Below are positions 46,308 through 55,200 of a stretch of DNA of 64,000 nt, piece after piece; within the stretch, counting starts at the first letter, position 1, and each line of letters starts with the position of its first letter. The notes beneath the pieces were generated by a model, which searched no databases, was not told the origin of the DNA, and saw nothing but the letters and a program-made list of their open reading frames with translations. Source of the stretch: Geminisphaera colitermitum TAV2 (GTDB lineage Bacteria > Verrucomicrobiota > Verrucomicrobiia > Opitutales > Opitutaceae); the NCBI RefSeq assembly GCF_000171235.2, contig NZ_ABEA03000104.1, positions 35,001-99,000 of the forward strand, written 5' to 3'. The translations under genes were made by a program, and so were the position numbers.

Positions 46308-47030
46308 ATGAAAAACAAAGCCACATCTGCCCCGGATTGCCATAAGGTGACTGGCTTCACGCTTATCGAACTGCTCACCGTCATTGCGATTATCGGCATC
46401 CTCGCCGCCATCCTCATCCCCACGGTGGGCCGAGTCCGCCAGAGTGCCCGCGCAGCAACCATCGGCAGCAACCTCCGACAAATCCACGCTGGCGTCATGC
46501 TCTGGGCCGGCGACAACAAAGACCGTTATATGCCAGCCAAGGGAGAAGCCATCAACAAAGATGCCTACCAATGGTCTTGGTACGGACAAAAATACGCCGA
46601 CCAGAGCAACCCCGCTCGTTATGAAACACCCCTTGGCGCTTACCTGAGCACACCTGTAAGCGACTGGCGGGCACTCAACCAAATTACCATCAGTCCGCTC
46701 AACCGTCTTGACACCAGCATTATAAAAACCAGCGCCTACGGTTATCCCTACCGCGTCAACTACTGGGTCATGTCGCACGGCACAGATGTAACAGTTGGAG
46801 CGCCTGTCACCCCTGTTCCTATTTCCAGCCTCCGCTCCCCCTCGCGCATCATCATGATGTTCGACTCCATTGCCAACGATACCAAGTGGGGCATGGGCAG
46901 CGGAGCGCTCGGTACCATGTCCGACCGCATGGATGCTCCCTTTGGCGGCAAAGGCCATGTCCTCTGGGCCGACGGCCACGTCACTCTCGTCCGCCCCGAC
47001 GACATCACTGAAGAAATGCTCAAACCCTGA
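46308..47030 (+). CDS. pseudopilin-like secreted protein (prepilin-type signal)
   Basis: The product has 240 residues. The class III signal is [20 protein letters not shown] near residues 16-35, then [40 protein letters not shown] at the end is the H-X9-DG type motif. Second gene of the third cassette; its stop codon lies one base before the ATG of the propeller gene, so the two are translationally coupled. It matches the pseudopilin at 34886 in layout and signal. Confidence 0.9.
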   Translation: MKNKATSAPDCHKVTGFTLIELLTVIAIIGILAAILIPTVGRVRQSARAATIGSNLRQIHAGVMLWAGDNKDRYMPAKGEAINKDAYQWSWYGQKYADQSNPARYETPLGAYLSTPVSDWRALNQITISPLNRLDTSIIKTSAYGYPYRVNYWVMSHGTDVTVGAPVTPVPISSLRSPSRIIMMFDSIANDTKWGMGSGALGTMSDRMDAPFGGKGHVLWADGHVTLVRPDDITEEMLKP

Positions 47031-47031
47031 G

Positions 47032-48215
47032 ATGCCCGCCCTCATCGTACCATCACCTGCGTTCGCGTCCACGACGCCTGTGCCCCGGCCACTCTGTGCC
47101 CACGCGCAACGCCGTTACCTGACATATCCGCACGCCAACGGCTTTGCGGACAAGGGACGCAGCCTCGTGCTCGGACAACGTGGCACGACAGAATACAGCC
47201 TCTGGAAACACGACCTCGCCACTGGCAACGAAACGCACCTCGCCACTTGGCCCCGCGCTCACTGCACCGGTGACATGCTTTGGTTCGACATCGCCAGCCA
47301 TGCCAAGCTCCTCGCCCTTGTCATAGAAAACGCACTACACATCCTCGATCTGTCCCTCCCCCCCCCCCCCCCTCCCGCCTCTCTCGCCACTCCTGGCTTT
47401 CTCGCTCCGCCTCCACACTCGTCTATCGCCCGCCTGCCAACGCCACGCTTATCCCGCTCCCCTCGATCACTGCCGACGGCACCCGCGTCATCCTCGGTCA
47501 ACGCATCGGCATCAACGGACACGCAACCATCGACCTCATCGAAATCCCCCTCCCTCCGCACGGCCGTTTCGCCAACACCCTCCCCCCCCCCCCCCTCGCT
47601 CGCTTTGACTGGTCCGCCAACCATTTCCACCTCTGCCCCGCCGATGAATCCTGGATCGGCTTTTGCCACGAAGGCCCTGCTCTTCAGATCGCCGCACGCG
47701 TCTGGGCCTGGCACGCGCAACACGCTCCGCACGGACGCACCCTCTTTGACAACGCCGCCGTCGGCCTCGCCATCGGACACGAACGCTGGGCCTTTCACGC
47801 CCCCTGCGCCTACGCCGTCGCCTACGGCGAAAGCCCCCGCTCCCCGCGCGGTGTGTATCAAATTTTTAACGACACCCGTTCCCCACGCCTCATCAGCGAA
47901 GGCAACCGCGACTGGCACGTCTCTCCCAGCCACTGCGGACGCTGGCTCGTCATCGACACCACCGGTCCGCACGACGCCCCCGGACGCGGCTGGGAAAACG
48001 CCGCCGACATCAGCGACATCCTCCTCATCGACACCGCCACTGGCAGCCGCCAATTTCTCGCTCGCAGCCGCCTCCGCAACGACTGCCATCTCCACCCGCA
48101 TCCCATTTTCAGCCCCGATGGCTCCACAATTTTTTACAACGAATCCGCCCCCGACACCACCGGACACCGCGTCCTCTCCGTATCCAATCCCATCTTTGAA
48201 TCTGCGATTGCATGA
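47032..48215 (+). CDS. beta-propeller protein (oligogalacturonate-lyase or TolB-like), frame interrupted at a C15 tract
   Basis: Coding sense starts at the ATG at 47032 (TYPHANGFADKGRSLVLGQR, SLWKHDLATGNETHLATWPR). After C15 at 47358-47372 it continues in another frame (TRVILGQRIGINGHATIDLI; ILLIDTATGSRQFLARSRLR; HPHPIFSPDGSTIFYNESAP) to the stop at 48215. Together the parts make about 390 residues, the size of oligogalacturonate-lyase-like seven-blade propellers. As read, the gene is off. A second tract, C14 (47582-47595), lies in the later frame. The stop overlaps the next ATG by four bases. No signal peptide is seen. Confidence 0.72.
47358..47372. repeat. C15 tract at the frame break of the propeller gene
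   Basis: Fifteen C after TGTCCCT and before TCCCGCC. The coding frame differs on the two sides. A change of one base (or two in the other direction) would join the frames. Confidence 0.92.
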
Positions 48216-50770
48216 ACCCATTAAAAACATCCCCCCTGCTCGCTCTCCTGTTCGCGCTCATCGCCGTGACAAGCCGCGCCGCGCTGCCGCCAGTGGAAGA
48301 ACAAGACATCAACGCAGGACGCTACACCTACACCGCAGGCTGGGATTCCCTGATCCCCGAATCTGCGGGAGAACGCGCCAAAGCCGCCGGCACCTTTTTC
48401 GGTGACGCCGAGCACGTCTCCGGATTCAGCGTGGGCAACGACACCGCCAACGGCATCCGCACGGTCAACGTCCGGCCCGGAGTCAAAACCGCCGTGCTCG
48501 AATACAAATTCGACTTCAGCCGCAGCACCTCGCGCGTGGTCCGCATGAACGTGCGCGACATGCTCCGCCTTGAACCGGAACCCGACAACTGGGCTGCCAT
48601 CACAGTATCCTGGCGAGCCGACGACAAAGGCCCTTGGCACGAACTGCGATCCCTCAACAGCACACGCTTCGTTGCCCCGCCGCCCGCCACCAGCGAAGTC
48701 AATTTGCCTACCCCCGCCACGCTGATTCGCTACCGCGTGGAATTCACTGCGGAAAAACCTGTCGCCTACAAATGGGGACGCGCACGCTGGAATTTCCTGA
48801 AAAAAGACAACGCTGCCGACTCCGCCTTCCAGATCGAATTCACCCTCGCCAAAACCGCTCCAGCCACTGCGCCTGTCGCGGTGGCAACGCCGCCCCCCAC
48901 GAGCAGCCCGTGGGGCATCTCCTCCCACCCCTTGCGCAGCACCGAATGGGATCACCTCGACACCTTGGTCGAGCGCGTGGGTCAGGCCAGAATGACTTGG
49001 CTGCGCGAGGATTTTTCCTTTCCACGCATTCTCACCCGAAACGGCCAACGTGATTTTTCCAAATTCGACGTGCTCGTTGACCGCCTTGAAAAAGCAGGCG
49101 TCGGCACCGTTGGCATCCTTAGCGCCTTCGACAGCGATCTCCGCCAAAAAGGACACGCCGACATCGTGCCCATCCATCGCCACCCCGAGGCATGGCGCAT
49201 CTACGTCCGGTCAATGGTTGGCCGTTACCATGACCGCGTGCGCCACTGGGTCATCTGGAACGAACAGGACGGAGGCTTCTGGGGCGGGCGACCCAACGCA
49301 GCCGAATACGTGTCGCTCCTCAAAATATCGCATGAGGAAATCAAGCGCATCGATCCCGGTGCAAAAGTCATCACTGGCGGACTTGAGTATTGGAACAGTG
49401 AATACTTGCGCGACATGTATCGCGCCGGAGCCGCTGGATACTACGACATCATTGGCGTCCACCGCTACGGTCCCGGTCCCGACGCCAGTCCGGTCGTTCG
49501 TCGAACCATGCGCGAATTCCGCGCCCTCATGGCTGCGAATAACGAAGCTCACATCCCCGTCTGGCTCCTGGAAAGCGGCGGCAGCACATTCCAATCTCCG
49601 CTCCTCTCGCAACAGCCTCTCTTCATGGAAAAAGCCATTCGTCACGCGCTGGCCCGCATCGGGCGTCCGCTCGCTGACGACGTGCCGATCACTGCGGGTT
49701 TTGCGCTCTCTCCACGCATCATTCGCGCCAACCGTGACGAGATTGATGCAACTCGTCGCTGGCTTCCCAGAGTTCAATTCCGGCGCGTCCTGTTCGACGA
49801 AATCGCCACACTCTCACCTGACGACTGTCCTGTTCTTGTCACGGAAAATGGGATACACATCGACGCGCCACTTCTCCCCGCCCTCCGTGACTGGATTGCG
49901 CGCGGCGGCCTCCTTGTCGCCATCGGACACCCGCCCTTTTACGTTCTGAACACGCAGGACGCCAACGGTATCTGGCAACGTCGTGATGCCGTCAGCGAAA
50001 CTTACCCGATCTTTCGCATGGGCCTTGCCGTGCACTGGAACACGAAGGGAATCCCGGACCAGACGGAAAATGTTTTTGTTCCCGACGCCGCCCTGGCTGC
50101 TGGCATCCCGCCTGTATCCAAAGTTTACGTGAACCGTTTCTTTTCCCCTGCACGTCTCCAACCTGGCGACACGTTCACTCCGCTTCTCAGCATTCGCAAC
50201 ACGCGTGGTGAACCGATCCCGGATGCTGCTGCCGTGGCGCTCTACACTTACGCCGACTGGAAAGGCGGCTTGCTTGCTTCCACGCCTTCGCTGGGTGGCG
50301 GTTGGACGGAAGAGGAACAGGCGGAACTCATCCCGCGCATTTATCTCAGTTACCTTGGCACGCCCGAATCCGGCGTGGAACGCCTCTTCATTTACGACCT
50401 TCACGACGACGGACAAAAACGCGGCGAACGCGAACACAACTTCGGACTCACTCGCTGGGATTGGTCACCGAAACCCGCATTCCACGCCTACACTGAAATG
50501 ACTCGTCAGCTCGGTTCCTCCCCCGTTCTCATCCGACGTATTTCCCCTGCCGATACTGCTATCGCCACCGCCACTGCCTGGGCTCTTGTCCTACGACGCG
50601 CCGAGGATAACCGGCCCGTCCTCGCCACTTGGACCACCGATGCATCCGCCTCGTTCACCCTCACCGGCCCCGGCCTTCCGAATGGCGGCAGCGTGACCAT
50701 CAAGACCACCTCGGTCAGTTATCTCACCCTCCCGGAGGACATCGACATCGCCTCCCTCACGATTCGCTAG
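48212..50770 (+). CDS. secreted glycoside hydrolase of clan GH-A (GH39-like)
   Basis: The product has 852 residues. A signal peptide is seen (LLALLFALIAVTSRAAL). A beta-sandwich part is followed by a TIM barrel from about residue 230 (SPWGISSHPLRSTEWDHLDT; QARMTWLREDFSFPRI). The acid/base pair is in HWVIWNEQDGGFWGGRPNAA, and the nucleophile Glu probably in PVWLLESGGSTF. Domains after residue 500 are beta-rich. It is the last gene of the LacI cassette and overlaps the propeller gene by four bases. Its TAG stop codon is the first three bases of element copy D. Confidence 0.85.
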   Translation: MNPLKTSPLLALLFALIAVTSRAALPPVEEQDINAGRYTYTAGWDSLIPESAGERAKAAGTFFGDAEHVSGFSVGNDTANGIRTVNVRPGVKTAVLEYKFDFSRSTSRVVRMNVRDMLRLEPEPDNWAAITVSWRADDKGPWHELRSLNSTRFVAPPPATSEVNLPTPATLIRYRVEFTAEKPVAYKWGRARWNFLKKDNAADSAFQIEFTLAKTAPATAPVAVATPPPTSSPWGISSHPLRSTEWDHLDTLVERVGQARMTWLREDFSFPRILTRNGQRDFSKFDVLVDRLEKAGVGTVGILSAFDSDLRQKGHADIVPIHRHPEAWRIYVRSMVGRYHDRVRHWVIWNEQDGGFWGGRPNAAEYVSLLKISHEEIKRIDPGAKVITGGLEYWNSEYLRDMYRAGAAGYYDIIGVHRYGPGPDASPVVRRTMREFRALMAANNEAHIPVWLLESGGSTFQSPLLSQQPLFMEKAIRHALARIGRPLADDVPITAGFALSPRIIRANRDEIDATRRWLPRVQFRRVLFDEIATLSPDDCPVLVTENGIHIDAPLLPALRDWIARGGLLVAIGHPPFYVLNTQDANGIWQRRDAVSETYPIFRMGLAVHWNTKGIPDQTENVFVPDAALAAGIPPVSKVYVNRFFSPARLQPGDTFTPLLSIRNTRGEPIPDAAAVALYTYADWKGGLLASTPSLGGGWTEEEQAELIPRIYLSYLGTPESGVERLFIYDLHDDGQKRGEREHNFGLTRWDWSPKPAFHAYTEMTRQLGSSPVLIRRISPADTAIATATAWALVLRRAEDNRPVLATWTTDASASFTLTGPGLPNGGSVTIKTTSVSYLTLPEDIDIASLTIR

Positions 50771-50947
50771 AGCAGTTTCATTTAAACTGGAGCCATTTGA
50801 TACCTGGTAGGGAGGCCTCTCCGAGACCTCCGCCGTGCGTAGTGCGAGAATGCGAAATTCATAGGTAGATGGAGCGTGGTTTCGGAGGCCTCGGAGAGGC
50901 CTCCCTACCGTTAAGACAACGGCTACATCTCAATTGTAAATGCTCTA
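50768..50947. repeat. 180-bp TIR element (MITE-like), copy D
   Basis: It starts TAGAGCAGTTTCATTTAAAC and ends GTAAATGCTCTA. The TAG at its left end is the stop codon of the hydrolase gene. No gene is found between it and the WYL regulator except the palindrome at 51067. Confidence 0.9.
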
Positions 50948-51066
50948 GAAGCAACAGACAGGGAGGGGAGGAACGAGTGATTCTACGTTTTTGATTTTTG
51001 GCCGAGATGGCCTATTGTGTCTTACATGCAACTACGCAGTGGAATTGGCCTTGAAATAATTCAATC

Positions 51067-51084
51067 GATGCCATTGATGGCATC
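51067..51084. promoter_or_regulatory. candidate WYL-regulator operator (perfect 18-bp palindrome)
   Basis: GATGCCATTGATGGCATC has perfect 8-base arms around TG and ends three bases before the ATG of the WYL gene. Its position suggests that the regulator blocks its own expression. No copy is seen in front of cas3. Confidence 0.55.
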
Positions 51085-51087
51085 ATC

Positions 51088-52182
51088 ATGGTTCGAGCCA
51101 GTTCCCTCACTGCCCGCCTGTCACCTGCCAACCATTCAGAAGGCCCTGCTTGCATCGCTCGCATCCGTCGTCTTCACGAATATCTCTCCACTGGGCGTTC
51201 CTTCACCGCCGAATCCTTTGTTCGTGAATGGTCCGGCATTTCCTCACGCACCATCAAGCGCGACATCGAGCACCTCCGCGATTTTCACAATGCCCCCGTT
51301 GAGTGGAATGCCTCCCGTCGCACCTATTACTACACTCGCCCCTACGACACGCTGCAACTTAGCCCGCTTCCCCGCATCAATGCCGACGAAGCCCTTGCCC
51401 TGATCCTTGCCGGACGCACCTTCGCTGCCTGGCGAGGTTCGACGCTTGGGCGGACACTTGCTGCCGTCTTGGAAAAAATGGCCCCCGCCCTTGGTTCTGC
51501 CATCTCACTTGATCCAGCCGAGCTGAACCGCCTCGTTTACGAACCCGACAGCAACCCTGAAATCGATGCGGCCACGGACGCCGAGCAAGGCCACCTCGTC
51601 TGCCTGCTCGACGCGATCCACAACCACCGTGAACTTCGTATCACCTACAAAAAACCCCGCGCTCGACGCCCTGCGCCGCGTCTCATTCACCCGTTCCACC
51701 TTGCGATCCTTGAGCACCGCTGGCTGCTCGTCGCCCACGATATGCAACGCCGCGCCTTGCGCAATTTCCTGCTCTCGCGTATCGAAAAAATAACGACAAC
51801 CGGAGCAACCTTCACTCCGCCTCCCGATTTTGACGCCCATGCTCATCTCACCGGCAACATGGGCCTTTTCACCGGAGAGAGAGCAAACGCTGTTCGTATC
51901 CAATTCGACGCTACCGCCGCCCCCTATATTCGCGAACGCCCCTGGCATGCATCGCAAACCATCCGCGATCTGACATCACCTCGTGGCGCGATCGAAGTCA
52001 CCCTGCACCTCAACAACCTCATTGACGTTCGTCGCCGCATTCTTGGCTGGGGCCGCCACGCCCGCGCCCTCTCCCCCGCCGCCCTCGTTCGTTCCATAAA
52101 AACCGAAGCCGCCGCCCTTGCCGTCAACCACACCCAGCAATCTCCCGCCAGACGCACTGCCAAAAGTCCCCTCAAAAAATAA
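51088..52182 (+). CDS. WYL-domain transcriptional regulator
   Basis: The product has 364 residues. An N-terminal winged helix is seen (ARIRRLHEYLSTGRSFTAES; SSRTIKRDIEHLRDFHNAPV). A WYL domain follows at about 180-260 (RELRITYKKPRARRPAPRLI; HPFHLAILEHRWLLVAHDMQ, with the conserved W-L-L replacing W-Y-L). The C-terminal WCX-like extension ends at VRSIKTEAAALAV. WYL proteins often regulate CRISPR-Cas and other phage-defence genes and may sense nucleotides or nucleic acid ends. It is the first gene of the CRISPR locus, 110 bases before cas3, in the same direction. Confidence 0.87.
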   Translation: MVRASSLTARLSPANHSEGPACIARIRRLHEYLSTGRSFTAESFVREWSGISSRTIKRDIEHLRDFHNAPVEWNASRRTYYYTRPYDTLQLSPLPRINADEALALILAGRTFAAWRGSTLGRTLAAVLEKMAPALGSAISLDPAELNRLVYEPDSNPEIDAATDAEQGHLVCLLDAIHNHRELRITYKKPRARRPAPRLIHPFHLAILEHRWLLVAHDMQRRALRNFLLSRIEKITTTGATFTPPPDFDAHAHLTGNMGLFTGERANAVRIQFDATAAPYIRERPWHASQTIRDLTSPRGAIEVTLHLNNLIDVRRRILGWGRHARALSPAALVRSIKTEAAALAVNHTQQSPARRTAKSPLKK

Positions 52183-52292
52183 TCAAAAAAATAGAGACTG
52201 TGCCACCATATGTCCCACTCCCTCTGACATAATATTTCAAAACCAATAAAATCATTGCTTACATAACCGCTCATCAGCCAACACTAACGAAC

Positions 52293-55200
52293 ATGCCTCC
52301 CTACGCTGACTTTTTCCACGCGGCTACCGGCAACGCCCCCTACGACTATCAAACCCGTCTCGCCTGCGCCGCGCCAGACACTCCCTGTTGTTCGCAACTT
52401 ATCACCATTCCCACCGGCCTCGGCAAAACTGCGGCTGTCGTGATTGCGTGGTTGTGGAATCGTGCTATTCTCCAAAAAGAAGACTGGCCCCGCCGCCTCG
52501 TGTATTGCCTCCCCATGCGCACGCTCGTTGAGCAAACCCGTGGTGAAGTTTCGAAATGGATCGGCAACCTTATTGACCATGCCGACAAACTTGGCCTCGC
52601 CCCAAGCATCCGGGAGCAACTCATCTGGCTTCGCGACCATTCGCCCGTGATTCTCATGGGCGGCGAGGAAAACGACGACGCCCGCCGTGAGTGGGACATC
52701 TACCCCGAACGCCCGGCCATCCTTATTGGCACGCAAGACATGCTCCTCTCCCGCGCTCTTAACCGCGGCTACGGCATGACCCGCGCCCGCTGGCCCATGC
52801 ATTTTGGCCTCCTCAACAACGACGCCCTCTGGGTTCTCGACGAAACCCAACTCATGGGCGTCGGTGTCCGCACCTCCGCTCAACTCGAAGGACTCCGTCA
52901 ACGCCTCGGCCTCGCCGCCAACTCCGTCACCTGGTGGGCCAGCGCCACTCTCGATCAACGCCTCCTCGTTACGCCCGATCATCTCACCCTCCCCCCGATT
53001 CTTGCACTCGGCGAAAACGATCACGCCTCGACCTCCGTTTCCGCACGCACGCATTCGAATAAAAAACTAGCTCCTCTCGCCGATTCACAATCCACACCAC
53101 TCACCCTCACCGCCGACTCCGCCAAAATTGTCGCGCCCTACATCGATACCCTGACTGCCACTATTCTCGAAAAACACCAACCCGGCACCCTCACCATCGT
53201 CATCCTCAACCGCGTTAACCGCGCCCGCGACCTCTACGCTACCCTCGAAAAAACCCTTCGCCCCGCGCGAAAATCCGCCGCCCTCGCAACATCTGCGAGC
53301 GCCAACGCTAACGACACACCCGAACTCACCCTCATCCACTCGCGCTTCCGTCCTATGGAACGCGAAAAACTCACTGCTACCCTCAACTCCCCCCCCCCCC
53401 CCCCCGGCAAAATCCTCATTGCCACCCAAGCCATCGAAGCTGGCGTGGACATCTCAGCCCGCACCCTCATCACCGAACTCGCCTCCTGGTCCTCGCTCGT
53501 CCAACGCTTCGGACGCTGCAACCGCAAAGGCGAATACAACCCCACCGGCGGCGCCGACATCCTCTGGATCAACCTCGAATCCCCTCCCGGCGACGCCAAG
53601 ACCGCCGACTCCCTCGCCCTTCCCTATACTCCCGAACAACTCAACATCGCCCGCGCCCTCCTTCGCCAAACCACCGACGCCTCGCCTGCCGCTCTCGAAA
53701 AACTCCACGCCGAAGAAGCCCTCCCCGAGACCAGCATCCTCCGCTGCAAAGACCTCGTTGAACTCTTCGACACCACCCCCGACCTCTCCGGCCTCGACAT
53801 CGACGTTGGCCGTTACATCCGCGACGGCGAGGACCGCGACGTTCAACTCTTCTGGCGCGAACTCCCCAAAACCGACAAAAACACCTCCGCCGCCCCTCTG
53901 CCCGAAATCCAACCCCAGCGTCCCGAACTCGTCCGCGTCTCCGTCGCCGACTTCAAGAAATTCGCCGACAAAAACAAAGGCGACAAAAACATCTGGAAAT
54001 GGGTACCGCTTGAAGGTGAGTGGCAGGAATTTCGTGACACTTGGCGCATCGCGCCCGGCCAGATTTATCTCATCAACGCCACCTGCGGCGGCTACTCCGA
54101 AACGCTCGGCTGGACCGGTGAAAAAACCAAAGAACCGATCCCCCTCCCCCCCCCCCCCACTGCCAAACCCGCACCTCGCGACGGCGCACACGACGACGAA
54201 AGCCAACTCGCCAACACTTACCAAAGCATCGAGCAGCACACCGAAGCCGTCCTCCGTGCTCTCGACGAAAAACTCCAAACCCTTCCTGCTGCCGCGCCTT
54301 GGACCGCGCAACTCATCACAGCCGCTCGCTGGCACGACACCGGCAAAGCCCATGCCAGTTTCCAGCACTACCTGACCCAATCCCGCGACGACATCCCCGA
54401 AACACTCCGTGATCGCTACCTTGCCAAATCCACTTGGCTACCCGGCGTAAAAAACGAACGCCCTCAATTTCGTCACGAACTCGCCTCTACTCTCGCCTGG
54501 CTCCAGTTCTCAGCCAACACCCACGACCGCGAGACCCAAAACCTCGTTGCTTGGCTCATTGCCACGCATCACGGAAAAGTCCGTCTCTCCCTCCGCGCCT
54601 TTCCCGGCGAACGCCCGCCTGATTCTGACTGCCTCTACGCCCGCGGTGTCTGGCAAGACGATCCACTTCCCGGCGACCCCACAAAAACCCTCTCCATCGA
54701 AGAAGTCCCCCTCGATTCCTCAACCCCGCTCAAACTCGATCTAACGCCAATGCAGATGGGCGACGCCTCTGATGGCACCCCATCATGGACCACGCGCATG
54801 CTCGCCCTCCGCGACGCTCCCACCCTCGGCATCTTCCGCCTCGCCTGGCTCGAAACCCTTCTCCGCGCCGCCGACGCAGAAGGATCACGACTTGTCACAA
54901 ATACAAATCAGACCACAGTTTCTCCCCATGACTTGGCAGCAAAAAGTTCAACAATGGAGAACCCTTCCGCAGGAGCAGAAAGCTCATGTTTTTTGGAACG
55001 GGATTCCGGAGGACGTCGCGCGCAGCATGGCATTCGAACAGGAGCCGGTCAGCCTCAGAATGCTTCAGGAGCACCACGCCCGGATCGAGCCACCCGCTAT
55101 ATTGAAACAACGCAAGGCATCCTGAGTAACGCCCAACTGGCCCCGCTGGTTGCTCGCGAGATCGAAACCGTCGAGGCGGCGATCTACAAGGGGGACTACG

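Noticed and set aside
46870-48405. One 511-codon frame as the whole propeller gene.
   Set aside because: After the C15 tract this frame turns into Pro/Ser/Ala-rich shadow sequence, while the other frame has propeller strands and the proper stop codon.
52183-52292. Possible WYL operator before cas3.
   Set aside because: Only a weak ATGTC...GACAT pairing is present; the 18-bp palindrome found at 51067 is not repeated here.
53419-54375. 318-codon plus-strand frame inside cas3.
   Set aside because: It is a Pro/Ser/Thr-rich shadow frame; the cas3 frame carries helicase and nuclease motifs on both sides.
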